64,000 bases of DNA from Eremophila alpestris peregrina (Eukaryota > Chordata > Aves > Passeriformes > Alaudidae), in assembly GCA_009792885.1 (NCBI GenBank), contig WMCF01000067.1, positions 2,897,419 to 2,961,418 on the forward strand. The letters are read 5' to 3'. Shown piece after piece: positions 11,970 through 35,699 of this stretch. Below the pieces are notes generated by a model. It was not told the origin of the DNA. It searched no databases and saw only the letters and a list, made by a program, of their open reading frames with translations. A program made the translations under genes and the position numbers. Every line of letters starts with the position of its first letter. Position 1 is the stretch's first letter.

Positions 11970-14900
11970 CTATTTCTTCCTGCCTCCTCTCTCTTTGAGT
12001 GCCAGGTGAATCAGAGAGCCACTTGTCATGTTGTAATAAGCCAGGGAGTTGGAATCCTTGATGAAGATGCCCTGAGGGGAGGAGAAAAGGAAAAAAAAAA
12101 AAAAAACCACACAAAAGAGCAGTCAGAGCACACACCTCAGTGTTGCCTTCCCACATAATCCCACCCAGATCCCAACTCTTCTTGCTGTACACTTGGAGCA
12201 GGGGGAACACACAGATAATGAGTCACCACAAGGGGAGTTATTCAGGCTCCACTCTCCCCCCACCTTTTTTTTTTTTTTTTCCTTAATCAGCTCAGCTCCC
12301 TTTCTCATTAAGAGTTAACACAGTATCTGCCCACAGATGAACTCTGAGGAGATAAGTGCACAAAGTTCACTGCTTAAGCAGCAGGTTGTGCCTGCCTGGG
12401 CACATGCATGACTGGAAATAAGTCATTAAAAAGGAACGGGGCTTTTCTCACAGCTCTAGCTTTGAGAGGAAAAGGGAGAAGAGAGAGTGAGCTCTTCCCT
12501 TCCCTGTTCTGAAGAAAGCCTTTCCCAAGCTACCAGGGTTCCAAAGTATGCTCGCCCACCTCACAGAGCACACAGCAGAGCTGTGGGAGCAGGCTGCTGC
12601 ATTTAAATGTCAAAAAAAAAAAAAAAGCTCTAATAAAACAAGAGGCTGATTTCAGAGAAAGCCACATCAGGTTTGGAGGACTCATCTGCAGCAGCAACAA
12701 TGTGAAAATCCACTGATTTAATCACCTCCTAAAAGCCTGTCCTGCTGTAACACGGGGCAGTTTTGTCACAGCTGTGCAGGCAGGAGAAACGGTCCCTTTG
12801 CTCTTCCAGTATCTCACTGAGCATAAAATTATACATTATAATTTTTCTTCGTAAAAAAGTCATGTGAGAGAAGGCACTGAAGAAACAACCAGCATTTGAA
12901 GGGCTTATACCCACCTCGTACTGCAGCTTCTGCTTCCCAGCTGGCATCCCTGTGGCCTCATGGATCTTAACCTTTATAACAGACACCTGGGGGGATCAAA
13001 GGGCTCCTTCAGTGCTTTTGTCCCAGTCCTGCTCCCCAGCCCCGTGGAGATGCAGTGTGTGGAGCAGGCTGAGCTCCCAGCTGCTGCTCTCAGAGGCAGC
13101 ACACGGAGCAGGGCAGGGCAGAGGGATGAGCTACTTGCCTGGTCTGAGAGGGGCAGGGTGAACACCAGCACTTGGCCATTCAGCTTCCATTCTGTCTTGT
13201 CCTGCATGTTGGGAACCTGGACTTTGACCGTGACTGGGCCCTATGGGAAAACACAGATAAAGTCTCTCAGGGCTATGATAATACAGCACCAGACTGAGTG
13301 TTTATTTCCATATCTTGGCTCCTCAGTAAACACACTGAAATGTGTTCACCAGTTACTCCACTGCTCCCACAATAAAACCTGTAGTTGGATTTCTCTTCCT
13401 TTTGTGTGCCATCTATCAAGCACCACACACACTGATGGTGCCCCAGGGTTAAGGTGTGAAGCACTGAACAGGAGACAGCTTCTCTGTGCACATGAAATCA
13501 CTGAATCACAGACTGGTTTGGGCTGGAAAGGACCTTAAAGTTCATCCAGTCCCACTCTTTACCATGGCCAGGGACACCTTCCACTATCCCAGGGTTGCTC
13601 CAAGCTCCACCCAACCTGGCCTTGGACACTTCCAAGGACAGGGCAGCCACAGTTTCCCTGTGCCAGGGCCTCTCTACCCTCCTAGGGAACAATTCCTTCC
13701 CAGCATCCCATCTAAATCTCCTCTTTTACTTCAAATATTCCCACAAAAACCATACAGCCCTTCCTAAGGATTTAAAACTTCCTGTTTTAAAACACTGGCA
13801 CTCCTCAGGAAGGAACTGAGGCTCACATTTAACTCACCTTGTTATGGAATACACCACATTACCCTACTATCATGCTGGCATTGATACTCTAATCTCTTTG
13901 CATCTCCAGCTTAGCCCTCCTCTCCTTAAAAGCTCATTATCAACTTTAGTTCTCTGCATTATAACCTACCTCTCACTGTCCTTAATTACAGAAGAGCACT
14001 ATCCCAGTTCTATGTAGCTCTTCCCAGTGAGAGACAAAGGAGATTGATTTGCTCAGGAATGACAAAAGAAAGGAGATACCTCAGGAAGTCCTTTTCTTGC
14101 CAGGTATTTTTGCCCCTCTGTGCAGGGAATTGGCTTTACAGCCCCTTTGGAGCTGGAGTGGAACAGCCCAGGACTCTGACCCACACATGTACCTTGTTCC
14201 TGCGCAAAAATTCCTCCTCTGGAATCAGGCTGTCCTCACTCTTCAGTTTCTTGGAGACTGGCTCATCCTCCATGGGTGGTGGGGGGTGAACAGGAGGCAT
14301 TGGCGCCGGGGATGGGACCGGAGCCACGGGAGGAGCAGGGACAAAGGCTGGAATGGATGGGGGACACAACATAACCCACAGTCAGCCCCATGGTGCACAG
14401 CAAACACCCCCTCACAATAAAAATGCTTTGAGCAGAGCAGCACAGGCTGAAAATAAATGCCACAATACATGGAGGAAGTTACAACCAACAGCAACATGCA
14501 AACTTCAAACATTCAGAGAGCTCTTATATTGGGAAGCATTCCAGGAAGAGATAACAAGGCATGAGAGCTTCCTGCAGATCTTGCAAAAAAAGAACACGCT
14601 CTCAGTTTGGCAGGCAGCGGTGCCAGCTCCTCCAGTTAGGAAAGAAAAGAAGATGAAAAAAAGGAAGAATTGCTTCTTACATCATGCTTTTTAACTTCAA
14701 AGCACCTAATGAGGAAAAGGGCCAGCAAACAGCTTTTCCTCCAGCAGCAGCAGCTTCTGCAAGGAGCTGTAACACCCACTGAGGTGCTGGCAGCTTATCT
14801 TTACCCTGCATTCTTAATTTTCACCCGGGCAGGCTCCTGGGGCCACAGGATTCCCTGCATTTCATGGTGCAGGAAAAGCCTTGAGCCCAAAAGCAGGACT

Positions 14901-17900
14901 AGATAAGCTATATCAAACACCCCCAAACTTTTAACACCACAACTTAGGGCCTGCACTCCCAGTTACACACCAGTACCAGGGCACATGAGGAAAAAGACTC
15001 CGAGCTGAAGTGCACTATAAAGGAATTACCTGACAATTCCCCAGGAAAAGCTGAAGTCACTGACCTGTGGGGACTATCATGGGGGGCGGGCGGGGGCTCA
15101 TGATGGGGGGAGCAGAGGGGGGCATGGGCACCACGTTGATCCGTGGGGTGTGGATTATGGGAGGCATGGGGGTGGCAATGACGGAGCCCGGCGGCAGCCG
15201 CACCACGGAAGTCATGGGGGGACGAGGCATGACCGGAACTGCAGAAACCACGGCGGCACGGACGGGAGGAGGCATCTGCAGAGAGAAGGTGAATTTCCTC
15301 AGCAGGAACACCTAGAGCTAGCCACAGTGCCAACTAAAGTAACAAGGAAACACAGAACCATGGGATCTGCTGCCCAAAGGCTTGCAAGGAGCCTTAGTGG
15401 CCCCACCATATGGGCAACCCAAGCTGCTCTGAACAGGCACAAAAGCCTCATTAACAGATTAGAGGGGTCCTCCTGCCCTCCCCACTTCGGGATCAGACCT
15501 CCAGGCACTTAGTTCCTCTGCTAAATTGCTCTTTGGGACTCACAGCAGGTCCTTTCTTACCCTGGGCTGTTTTTGTCCAACATCACTCTACATCTACAAT
15601 AGCCCCCAGCCACCCCTTTCTTAGCCATATTCTCTACCTCCAAGATCCCACTGCCCAGCTGATTCCAGTCTTTTTGATACCTCTAAGGTAACAACTCCAC
15701 CTAAGTATTGCACTCTATTTTTAACAGCAAGTTCAGTAAGGCTGTTCTCATATTTCCAAACTACTCTTAAACCACAAACTTCCCACAAAATCCTCTTCTA
15801 TGCCAGCCCTCCATCAGGACCTCTCTTAATTAACTATAGCCCCAGTAATTGGCTTCTGAGAGCCCAAGCACTCACAGTGGGTGGACGAGGTACAGATGTG
15901 ATGGGCTGGGCACTGGCAGGGGGGTTGGAGGCTGAGGAAGGAGGGGGTGGCTGGGGTATCTCATTGGGTTTGCTGGGCCCGATCTTCTCTTTGCTGTCAT
16001 CCTCTGGCACCAGTCCCTTGGCCTTGTGGATGGCTTCAATTTGCTCTTGCAGAGTGATATTGGCCTGAGCAGCCTGCTGTGTGCGGGCCATGCTGCCCGA
16101 GTGGCCATCCCAGGTCACCTGAGAGAGTAAAATAAGTCAGATTAACCCAACCTGGCCAGACTGCAAAGAAATCCAGAGAGCAGCTTGACAGTAAGAAAAA
16201 AAAAAAATCAAGACTCTTATGTTTCTGAGCATTCACAATGCTATAGGGATTCTATTATTAAAAAAACCCCAACAAATCAAACAAAAATCCCCAATTTCTA
16301 CTCTACCTTTTCCTCTGGTTTCTGGATCTCTTCCTCACCAATCTTTTTACCAATGGCAGTCTCTTCTACACCAAAGATATCAGTACGACGCTCTGCCAGC
16401 TGCTTCAGGCTGCTCTCAATATCCAAACCTGAGGGAAAAAGAGCAATTCTTATTTCAAGGAATACAGCCAAGCCTCTTACTGATCCTTCTATTATTTGAT
16501 ACCTAGTGGCTGAGTGATGCTCTTTTTACCCAGAATATTCTGAGTTGGAAGGGACCACAAGGACCATCAAAGTCCAACTCCAATCCCCTTTCTTTTTTTG
16601 GAAAGATACTGCAGCAACAGCTGACAAACATACCCATCTCATTATCACAGAGAGGGCATCACACAGAGCTACATTTCAGATGGTCCTGATGAGTGGAGCA
16701 GGGAAGGGCTGTGCAATCAGTGCTGACCTGGGGCATAGACCTCATCATCACTCTGCTTCTCTCGGATGGATCGATCCCGCTGCTCCAGCCACCGTGGGTC
16801 CAGGAGCCCAATCCTCATGTGTTCCTGCATTTTACTGGCGGGAATCTTCTCTCCAGTGATGGGAGACACCAGGTACTCATCCGGAGCCGGGGCGGGCGGT
16901 AACGGTTTTGAGGCTAGGAGAACAAAACCACAGTGTTGGGTCAGTCTAGAAACAAATGGTTTGGGATTCTTCAGGAAGAAATAAAGGAGGGTTTTTTTGT
17001 TTGATTTACCTTTGGGATCGTAATCTTTCCGCACAATGACCTGATCTGGTGTGGGGGGGAGTGGGGGTGGCATTGGGGTTTCTGGAGGAGGAGGAACCTT
17101 CTGACCTTCATCTTCATCATCTGACCCCTTATTGAAAAGGAAACAAAAATCATAACCAAGTTCCAGTGGTCAAATTCCTTTGAGAGAGACATAAAATCCT
17201 ACACAATGCTGGAAGAATGGATTATGAAGCTTCAAAGCAATGGAGCTGTTTTGGACACCTATGGCATAGTGGTTCCTCTGGACCATGATTCAAAAATTCA
17301 GCAGCCCCAGAAGAGGAAGCAAATATTCCTCAGCTTCCACATTACAGCAGCCTTGCACACAGGGGCTTACAGTTAACCACACTCTTGTTCCCTGTTACCA
17401 GAAAAACAGCTTACAGTGGGCAGAGCCTAAGATGAGTCATCTTTCAGGGCTCCAGACTCTGGCACAATAAAGCCTGTAAGACTTAAAACCACAGAAATAT
17501 AAAATCCACACCACTGGGTGCCAAAATTACTGGATATCTCTCTTGAAACTTGTATTGTCGTGGAGAACATTAATAAAAACAATCATGTTCCAGCAGTAAC
17601 AGGCTGTTTGCAGATTTTGTCAAAGGGAAATTTCATTTCCTCAAGAAACTGAAGAACTATTTACAGTGAAAGTGGGGACCATCATAAACCACATGAACTT
17701 TCAGGGACAGAATCCTATTGTCCAGTTACCTCATCCATATCCTGCACTTGTGTGTCCTGATCCAGCTGGGCTGGAGGCTCATCTGTTTTCTCTTGCTTTT
17801 CATCTTCCTCATCTGATTCCACCTCCATCTCCACCTCCTCACTTTCCCCAAACTTCTCATAACGCTCCTGAATCAGGATTCGAGCTCCCAGCTCTTCTGG

Positions 17901-20900
17901 AGTGGTGGGAGGAGGGAAATTCCCTACAATGCAGAAAACAGAGCTTCTGTTTCTCTATCCCATTTCATTACTCAACACACACTAACAGAAATACCAGTTC
18001 TTGAACAAAAAGCAGTAGCAACAAAATCCTTGGCAGCCAGAGGATACGGAAGGGAATGGACAGAGTCTGTACAAACACCAGCATGACATATAAAGTGACT
18101 TATAAATGAAAACACTACTAGAAAGTGGGACAAGCTCTGCTGTCCTGGTGAAAGTGGAAAAGTGCACACTACTGCAAGTCCTGAACTTCCTTCAAGGAGA
18201 GTATCAGTGACTGCAGAAAAACACAACAGTCCTGCAAGATCTGAGTGTAAGGCTTTTCGCTTCAACTCTGAAGGATGAAAGGCTGTAAACCCCAATCTCT
18301 GCCTTAAAATGGCACTTCAGGACACATTTTCTGCACAATGGGAGCAGTTTCACAGAGGTGACAACATTTAACATCAGTACCTTGCTCATTGGGCTGAAAG
18401 TCAACTGTTTCCACAACCACAAAGTCATGCCAGTCAATCTGGGCATAAGCAACACGCTCCTTCTCCTTCTCCTCCTCTTCCTTCTTTCTCTCTCGCTCCT
18501 GGAACTTGGCCCACTCCACTCTGTAATAGACCTGCAGGAGCAGACAGAGCACAGTGTCAGACAGCACAGGAACAGCACAGTCATCTCACTGTTGGTTTGC
18601 AAATGAAAGGAAGAACAGCTGGAGCAGTGTCAGGCTGGAGATCAGGGAAAGGTTCTTCCCCCAGGCTCCCCAGGGAATGGGCACAGCCCTGAGGCTGCCA
18701 GAGCTCCAGGAATGTTTGGACAGCACTGCCAGGGATGGACAGGGTGGGGTTGTTGGGGTGTCTGTGCAGGGACAGGGGCTGGGCTGAATGGTGGGATCCT
18801 TTCCACTCAGGACATTCCAGGATTTCACTTTGTAAGCACCTGGATTTGGGGTTGTGCAGCATCTCTGTGCTGCCACAAACTACTCCCAAGACGAACACCA
18901 GCTGCTGTTTAAAGCAACTTGGAGCCCCCTGTACTCGAGTGACAGCAAGTGACAGATCCATTTTATTTTCTATTTGCTGCCAACAAGCCAAGAACATGCA
19001 AAGGGAAAAAATTCAAAACATAACCAAAATGCTTCAGCATTTTTGCAATTTTTTTCTGGAATACCTGATCCAGGACTTCCTTGGGATTTTCAGCCTCCTT
19101 CTTGAGCTTGAGGAGTAAGCCCTTCGGGGGGATCAAGATCTGAAACACATTTTGCATGACAGTTGGTGACAATTCTTTGTGCCAAAGCCTCTTTCAGAGC
19201 AATTATTCTCTTTCCACACTGCTAAAAATACCAGCAAACCCCCAGGACTATATCCTATTTATTCTACTGCAGCCCTCTCACTACTTACTGCTCATCCCTT
19301 GCACTTCAAAATATTCACTTGTAGCCTTCCAATTATCCTCCGGATTAAAAAGAAACAAACCTTTACTGAGATAACAACAGTGTGTGGTACATTTAGGTGA
19401 CAGCCCACTGTATTCAGCACAATATCCACTCTGAAGACTAGCATTTAAAGGATGGATTCCTGGACCTCGATTTCCAGCCTGGCTGGTTTTTAGGGCTTCA
19501 TCAGCCCTCCAAACTCACTCCTGCTGTGGAAGAAATCACCCTGCCCGGAGTACCTTTGTGTACTGCTCCACCAGCTTGGTGAAGTAGTTGAACAGGCTGT
19601 GCTGGGGGCGAAGGAAATCAAACTGGTAATTCCTCTGTTCCTTCTGCATGAGCTGGGTGAGGAACTGCCTCCCATTGCGGGCCACGAACTGTGCTGTGAG
19701 CTTCACCACGTCCAGGTCGAAGGCCGAGATGGACGGAGGGTCCGCGATGAACTCGAACTCGGGCGGGGGCTCCTTGGGAACCACGGTCTCCTGGATCACC
19801 TGGGCCTGCACCTGCAGGGACAACAGACACAGCTCAGTGACTTCCTGCAAGGAACTGCCACCAAACACTCAGGACAATCTTTTTTTTTCCTCCAGCTGCT
19901 GAGGGAAAGCAATGCCAGTTGCCATTCTAGCAGGTGCAAGGATGAGAAACCAGCAGGTAGAAATTAATACTATTAAAAATGTTGCTCCTACAGCAAACAA
20001 ATCTGGAAAATATCATTCAGGTGCTTTGCTGTAGCCCTCCCAGGGCCACCAACACCACAGTGCAGCTGCTGGCCATGCCAAGCATGGAAAAGCCCTGGAT
20101 TCACTCCATGCCCTTTTCCCACCCAGTATGTTTAAAGGCACAGCTGAACAAGGTGAGCAGCATTTTGTACCCCATGTTTTAAAGGGGAGGTTGATCTGGG
20201 AGGAAAATCTTCTACAAAACAGTGCATACAAGGCCAAACAGAACTCCAAGGGATTCCCAAGGCTTGCCTCTGCCACATCCAGTCCAAGTGATTCCTAGTA
20301 TAAGGACTTGGTCAGTCAACACAAAACTAAACTTAATTAAAATGGACCAATTAAACTGTATACTGGCAGTTTCAAACAATTCTGAGTTACCAGCACCTGG
20401 GAGATGCACATCTGCATCAAAACAAAGCCCCAGACACTCAACTCCAAGCCTGTCACTGCTGGCATTTTGACAAATGTATAACCAACTGCTCCTTATTGAC
20501 TTTTGAGCTTCCTTTCTTTTCAACCCCAGGCTGTGACACCACTCCAAAGCGGCCAAATTCTTCCCCAAAGTGATGAAAAGGAACACTCACCTTCTGTGGG
20601 AGCTGCTGCTGGGCACTCTGCTGCTGCTGCATGACCTTGGGGATGGCAGCTGAGGGCTCCTGGGCTTTGCCCTCCTTGAACTCGCTGACCTTGTGCCGGT
20701 AGTAGGCATGGTAGGGGTCGTTTGGGTTCAAGAAGTTGAACTTGGGGTTATTTATTTCATTCTGACGAATTCTGGCTTCAAATTCTGGACCATTTCTGAG
20801 GAGCAACACGAAAATGTGTTAGGTCATCAACTCAAGTGTAAATGTCTCTTTCAGACTAGGATGTGCTGAGGCAATCAGCCTCTTGGAAGATCATTTTCTC

Positions 20901-23900
20901 TCTCACATGGGAGGAGTTTCCCAGTAGCTCATACCCAGCTGGACACACACAAGTTAGAGGCAACTGTCCCCTAACTTTGTCTTTAATGTGAATATTAAAA
21001 ATTCACACACATAAGAGTCCCACAGTCACATCTGTCACACTCACAGGTCATTTCCACCACTGACTGAAGTGCACAGTTATGAAGCGTGAAGTTTACAAGT
21101 TACTTACTACATCAATTTTATCTGCTCTATTAACAAGTTTTCAAGACTAATTTCAGTTCCAGAACAATCATATAAGGAAAAAAAAGCAGGTAACCATCAG
21201 CCTGTGCAGGGACTGACCAGCCCAGAGTGCTGCATTTAGGAGCCTCAGTCCAGGTAACATCCCCTCCTCCCACCTAAAACACGAGCCAGTTATTTCAGGG
21301 CAGTTTGAGAAAATTCCCAGCTGCCACAGGGTGTTTCTCTTCACATTCTCTGGATAGCTCCCAGTCTCATTTAAACATTCCACCTCCTCCAAAAGAGGAG
21401 GGCTCTACAATCCCAAAGGATAAACACAGTCCTTTCCTTATGCTCAGAAGCAGCCAACACTCCTTGGCAGCACTTTAGAGATGAGTTACACAATAAGGGT
21501 TTGACTGGAGCACCATTTAGTAATTCTCTGAAACCAAAACCCACATTTTAGCACTAAAACACAGCCATGACTCCTGTACAAAGGCTCCCTTTGCACCTGG
21601 AATTTGGTTTGCCCTTCAGATCATTCAGAACAGGCCCTGATGCCCAGTTACTGCAGCACCCACTGCACATTTTAACAAGGACTTTATTTATTTACTATCA
21701 GTTTCTCTAGCAAAGGCTGTCTTACACCCTTATTCACTAGAATATTGTTGTTTCTTTTCCAGTCTCACTGGCACAGCCTTAATCCTTAAAATCCTTCATG
21801 CAAAACCACAAAACTGGGACCTTCTTCAGATTCTGGAGCTGCACTGAACAACAGAAGCATGAAAACCCCAGGAAAGAGACACCACCAGTGTCACTTACCT
21901 GGCTACGAAGCTGGCAGTCTTGTCCACAATATTCCTGACCTCTGGAGGAGGGTAAATAATTCCCACCACAGGCTTGGCTGGTGCTGCTTCCTCTTTAGGC
22001 TCCTCTTCTGGCTGTAATAAGGATTGTTTCATTACAAAAGGTGAAGGGGTGTCAGGACTAGGCATTTCAAACACAATCCCAATGGCACACAGGAACATTT
22101 ATCCATCCTCCTCCTCAGCCCCTCAAGCACTGAGTTGGTTGAACAATCTGGATGATCTATCCCACCAATTCCTTGGTTTCTCAGGGAAAGACAAAACCTT
22201 CTTCTGCCTCTCAGGGCACCTGCTGAAGGGGCAGAAACAGCAGGACAACAAGGAAGGTGCCTCCATGGGAACCAAAACAATTTTTACTATATCAGCCTCG
22301 ACCACAGTATGTTTTTAAATGCTGAGCCAAGAGGCTCTAGCAACATTTCCAGGAATAATTCATCATTCCTCACCAGGTGTGGAAGTCCTGAATGTTTCTA
22401 GGGGCCTGTGGGACGTGACTTGCTAATTCCACATTAAATAAAACACAGTTTTAATGCCATTGTAGTTGCAACAGAAGTTGTTTTGAAGAGAAAATCTCCA
22501 ACAGAGTGTTCTTCTCACTCATGTTACAGGAGGATCTAAATTAAAATCCCAGAACTCTCCCAGTAGATGGCTCTGTATTCCAGTAAAACCAGAAGTTGCT
22601 TCTGCAGGATAATAAAGATGCTGTTTCCCTTTCTTCACCAAGCAGCTTCCAAGAAAAGGTGTTATAAACCAGGACAGATCTGCTGGAAATGTTTCTAATC
22701 CTAACAGGGAGCATCAGGGATAACTTAAAATCCAGGTAAAGCTCCCAGCTCTGCCAAATCCATGGAGAATCCAAGCCAGAAAATGTTCTCAAGTCAAACT
22801 GATCCCTGGAAGTGTCCAAAGCTAGGCTGGACAAGGCCTGGAGCAGCCTGGGCTAGTGGAAGATGTTCCTGCCAGTGGCAGGGGGTGGGATGAGATGGGC
22901 TTTAAGGTCCCTTACAGTGCAAACCATTTCATAAAATACAACCTTAATAAAGTGTGTTAAGAGAAAGGCACCATGAACATTTTTAGGTTTTATTCCCACT
23001 CCCTCAGAACATCATCTTGAGGAGCTGAAGGATAAAGCAACACTTGAAATATTTTATTTAACAGTGTTGCCTTGGTAACATCTGTGCATGAAAGTCACTG
23101 GGTTTTTGGGAGGGAAATCACAATTTCCCAAGGTTCTCAGTGAGATCAGCTCCCTGTCAGCTCCAGGAGTGCTGATGTTTCTGTGTGAGAGTCAGGTCAG
23201 CAGCTCCAGCTCATGGGAGCTGCATTCCTGTCTCAGGAAGACGGCAAAGAACATGAATATAGCCAAGAGAGAAAGGATCTGGGAGAGTACTGCCACTGCC
23301 CTCAGACGTTTAATCCTTCCACACACCATTCTTGGAGCCAGGGCGGCTCCCACAGCTCCTGGCAACCCCCCATACTCACTGGAATCCCAGGCCTGGGGCA
23401 CTGCCAGGGAAGGGCTCAGCTCCCGCCCAGCCCCAGCAGGATGCTGCTGGCTCAAAGGGAGCCTGGAATGGTTACCCAAAGTTCATCTCATCCTACCCCA
23501 TGCCATGGGCACGGACACCTCCCACTTGCCCACGCTCCTGAGCTTGGACATTACAGGGAACCAGGGGCAATCACAGATGCTCTGGGAATTCTATTCCAAG
23601 CCCAGCCACCCTCCTGGGGAACAATTCCTTCCCAATATCCCATCTAACCCTGCCCTCTGGGAATGGGAAGTCATTCCCTGTGTCCTGTCCCTCCATCCCT
23701 TGTCCCCAGTCCCTCTCCAGCTCTCCTGGAGCCCCTTTATGCCCTGGAAGGGGCTCTGAGCTCTCCTTGGAGCCTTCTGTTCTCCAGGTGAACACCCCCA
23801 GCTCTCCCAGCCTGGCTCCAGAGCAGAGGGGCTCTAGCCCTGGGAACATCCCTGTGGCCTCCTCTGGGCTGGCTCCAGCAGCTCCAGGTCCTTCCTGTGC

Positions 23901-24145
23901 TGGGCCCCAGGGCTGGGGCAGCTCTGCAGGTGGGGTCTCACCAGAGAGGGTACAGAAACTGCAGCTCCCCCAAGCCCAGCCCAGCCCGGTCCGTGAGGGC
24001 CACACTCCCAAACCCCCGCGGGTCGCGCCATTCCTCGCTCCCTTCCCCTCCCTCACGGCTCCCCCTCCCCAGCCCGCACCGGTTTGCTCTCGGCGGGGGG
24101 CGCGGGCTGCGCCGGCGGCACAGCCTGCACGGGTCCGGCGGGCAT
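11970..24145 (-). CDS. SF3A1: SF3A1, splicing factor 3A subunit 1 (complete)
   Basis: Sixteen coding exons (minus): 24080-24145, 21899-22011, 20591-20795, 19554-19811, 19065-19139, 18381-18531, 17730-17923, 17010-17127, 16728-16913, 16307-16428, 15876-16118, 15065-15275, 14193-14347, 13139-13240, 12915-12986, 11970-12071. The sum is 2373 bp, 790 aa (human 793). It starts MPAGPVQAVPP and ends LALKERGGRKK, like human. Two SURP modules are seen (FVARNGPEFEARIRQ, about residues 50-90; FVARNGRQFLTQLMQ, about 160-205). These are followed by a charged acidic stretch, a proline-rich region (PPPPMEDEP) and a C-terminal ubiquitin-like fold (residues near 700-790; WKLNGQVLVFTLPLSDQ). Family knowledge: with SF3A2/SF3A3 it forms SF3a of the 17S U2 snRNP, needed for branch-point recognition, and the UBL contacts U1 SL4. 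Oddity: the intron after 13139 has a GC donor (CAG|GCAAGT); all other donors are GT. The N-terminus between exons 1 and 2 is a few residues shorter than human. Confidence 0.98.
13497..13800 (-). repeat. CR1 LINE fragment (antisense)
   Basis: Contains ACTGGTTTGGGCTGGAAAGGACC and the CTTGGACACTTCCA segment, then becomes degenerate. It lies in the SF3A1 intron between the exons at 13139-13240 and 14193-14347. Confidence 0.85.
16530..16592 (-). repeat. Short CR1 3'-end fragment (antisense)
   Basis: CAGAATATTCTGAGTTGGAAGGGACC followed by the TCAAAGTCCAACTCC segment is the reverse complement of a CR1 3' terminus. Only about 60 bases are retained. It lies in an SF3A1 intron. Confidence 0.75.
18610..18835 (+). 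repeat. CR1 LINE fragment (sense)
   Basis: Runs from CAGGCTGGAGATCAGGGAAAG through TTCTTCCCCCAGG and GTTGTTGGGGTGTCTGTGCA to a degenerate 3' end CATTCCAGGATTTCA. It is opposite in orientation to most CR1 copies in this window. Confidence 0.85.
22800..22935 (+). repeat. CR1 LINE fragment (sense, 3' end)
   Basis: Contains AGCCTGGGCTAGTGGAAG, then GGGATGAGATGGGCTTTAAG and CCTTACAGTGCAAACCATTTCAT, the sense CR1 3' terminus. It lies in SF3A1 intron 1. Confidence 0.85.
23462..23955 (-). repeat. CR1 LINE fragment (antisense)
   Basis: Runs from the degenerate GGAATGGTTACCCAAAGTTCATC through the conserved TCCCTTCCCAATATCCCATCT segment to GCTCTGCAGGTGGGGTCTCACC. It lies in SF3A1 intron 1 and abuts the CpG island of the bidirectional promoter. 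Confidence 0.9.
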
Positions 24146-31028
<6,883 letters not shown>

Positions 31029-31029
31029 A

Positions 31030-31546
31030 CACGGATCAGTCTGACTTTCCTAACAGAGAAACTGTTCCAGCAGCAGCCACCTGCCCTGCCCAGGGGATCT
31101 CATTACCAGTTCTTTGTGTATCAGTAAGGCACATTCCCTTGGGAAACCTGGGCTCTGCCTCATTCCTTGGGGAGTGGCTCCAGGCACGTTCCTGGGCACT
31201 GAAGCTCAGTCATCCATGGCTATGCTGCTGGAGTCCCCAGAAGAGCCATGGGCTGATAGCAGGACACAGCATGTGCTAACTCCTGCCAGGAACCATTCCC
31301 AAGAGGAGACTGTGATGTGACCACACTTGGAAGAGGAAAGCAGAGCTGGCCTGGGATGAGAGTAGTCCCAGCTGCCCTTAGCTCACCAGCACAGCCACAA
31401 CCTGCAAAAATCATTCCCTCCTCCATGAGCACCCAGAGTCACTGGTGTCACTGGTGCAGGGTGGCCCTGGCCTCTGAGCTGCCTCCCCAGCACTGTGAGC
31501 CCCATGCAAGCCCCACACAAACCACACAGCCAGTCCTTGCTCCATG
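31030..31546. other. Intergenic DNA between convergent CCDC157 and RNF215
   Basis: About 500 bp from the CCDC157 stop to the RNF215 polyadenylation signal. It has no recognised repeat or exon and may contain CCDC157 3' UTR if the distal AATAAA at 31697 is used, in which case the two transcripts overlap tail-to-tail. Confidence 0.5.
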
Positions 31547-31552
31547 TTTAAT
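31547..31552 (-). promoter_or_regulatory. Likely RNF215 polyadenylation signal (ATTAAA)
   Basis: The plus strand reads TTTAAT, so the minus strand reads ATTAAA, the commonest variant signal, about 730 bases past the RNF215 stop. No canonical minus-strand AATAAA was found between it and the stop. Confidence 0.5.
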
Positions 31553-32278
31553 AGGGATGGACATGTGCCATGTTGCAGCCCATGGGGCAGGACCCAGGCA
31601 GGGCTCATGGCATGTCCCCAGTCACTGTGCTGGTGAGCCAAACCCTGTGTTGGCTCTGCAGCTGACTTGTGCCATCCTTTCTAATAAGTTATTATAAATA
31701 AAACATCTGGTCCCTGCCCTCCCACAGTGAGGCCATGAGTCACCCCACAGCCCTGCCAGCCCCAGCCCTGGCAGGTCTGTCACCCATCTCCTGGAGGGGC
31801 TGGCACTGCAGCCAGGCTCTGCCTGCCCTGCCACGGCCACCAGCAAAGAGACAAAAAACCCCAAAGTCTTAGAAAAATTACTGTGAGCAGGGCAAGAGCA
31901 CAGCAGGACCAGGGCTCTCCCTGCCCCAGCCCCCACCCCGTTACACCCCTGGGTGCCCCAAATCTTCCCTCCCCAACACTGCCCACGTGGATCCCCCGCC
32001 CCTCTACTCACGCCCAGCAGGAGAGCCCCAAGTCCTTCCCTGTCCAAAGTCTGGGCACAGCCACATCAACCCTGCTCCAGCAGCAAGTGCCGCTTGCCGG
32101 GCACCTCCTGACCCCTCCCTGTCCCTGGAGCAGCCGTGGGTCTGTCCCTGGAGTGTGTCCTCGTGCCAGCTAGCTGTCCGTGCAGCAGTTCCCTGCAAGG
32201 GAGGACAAAGAGCCTTGGCACAGGGAGCCTGGCAAGCTCCAGGTCCTTACCAGCCTGTGCCCCAGGGTCAGCGGGGGC

Positions 32279-35620
<3,342 letters not shown>

Positions 35621-35699
35621 GGCTGCGCGCCCCGCGCCCCGCAGCGCCCCCTGCCGCCGGGGAGGACCCGCCGCGCCCCCCACCGCCCGCAGGGGGAGC

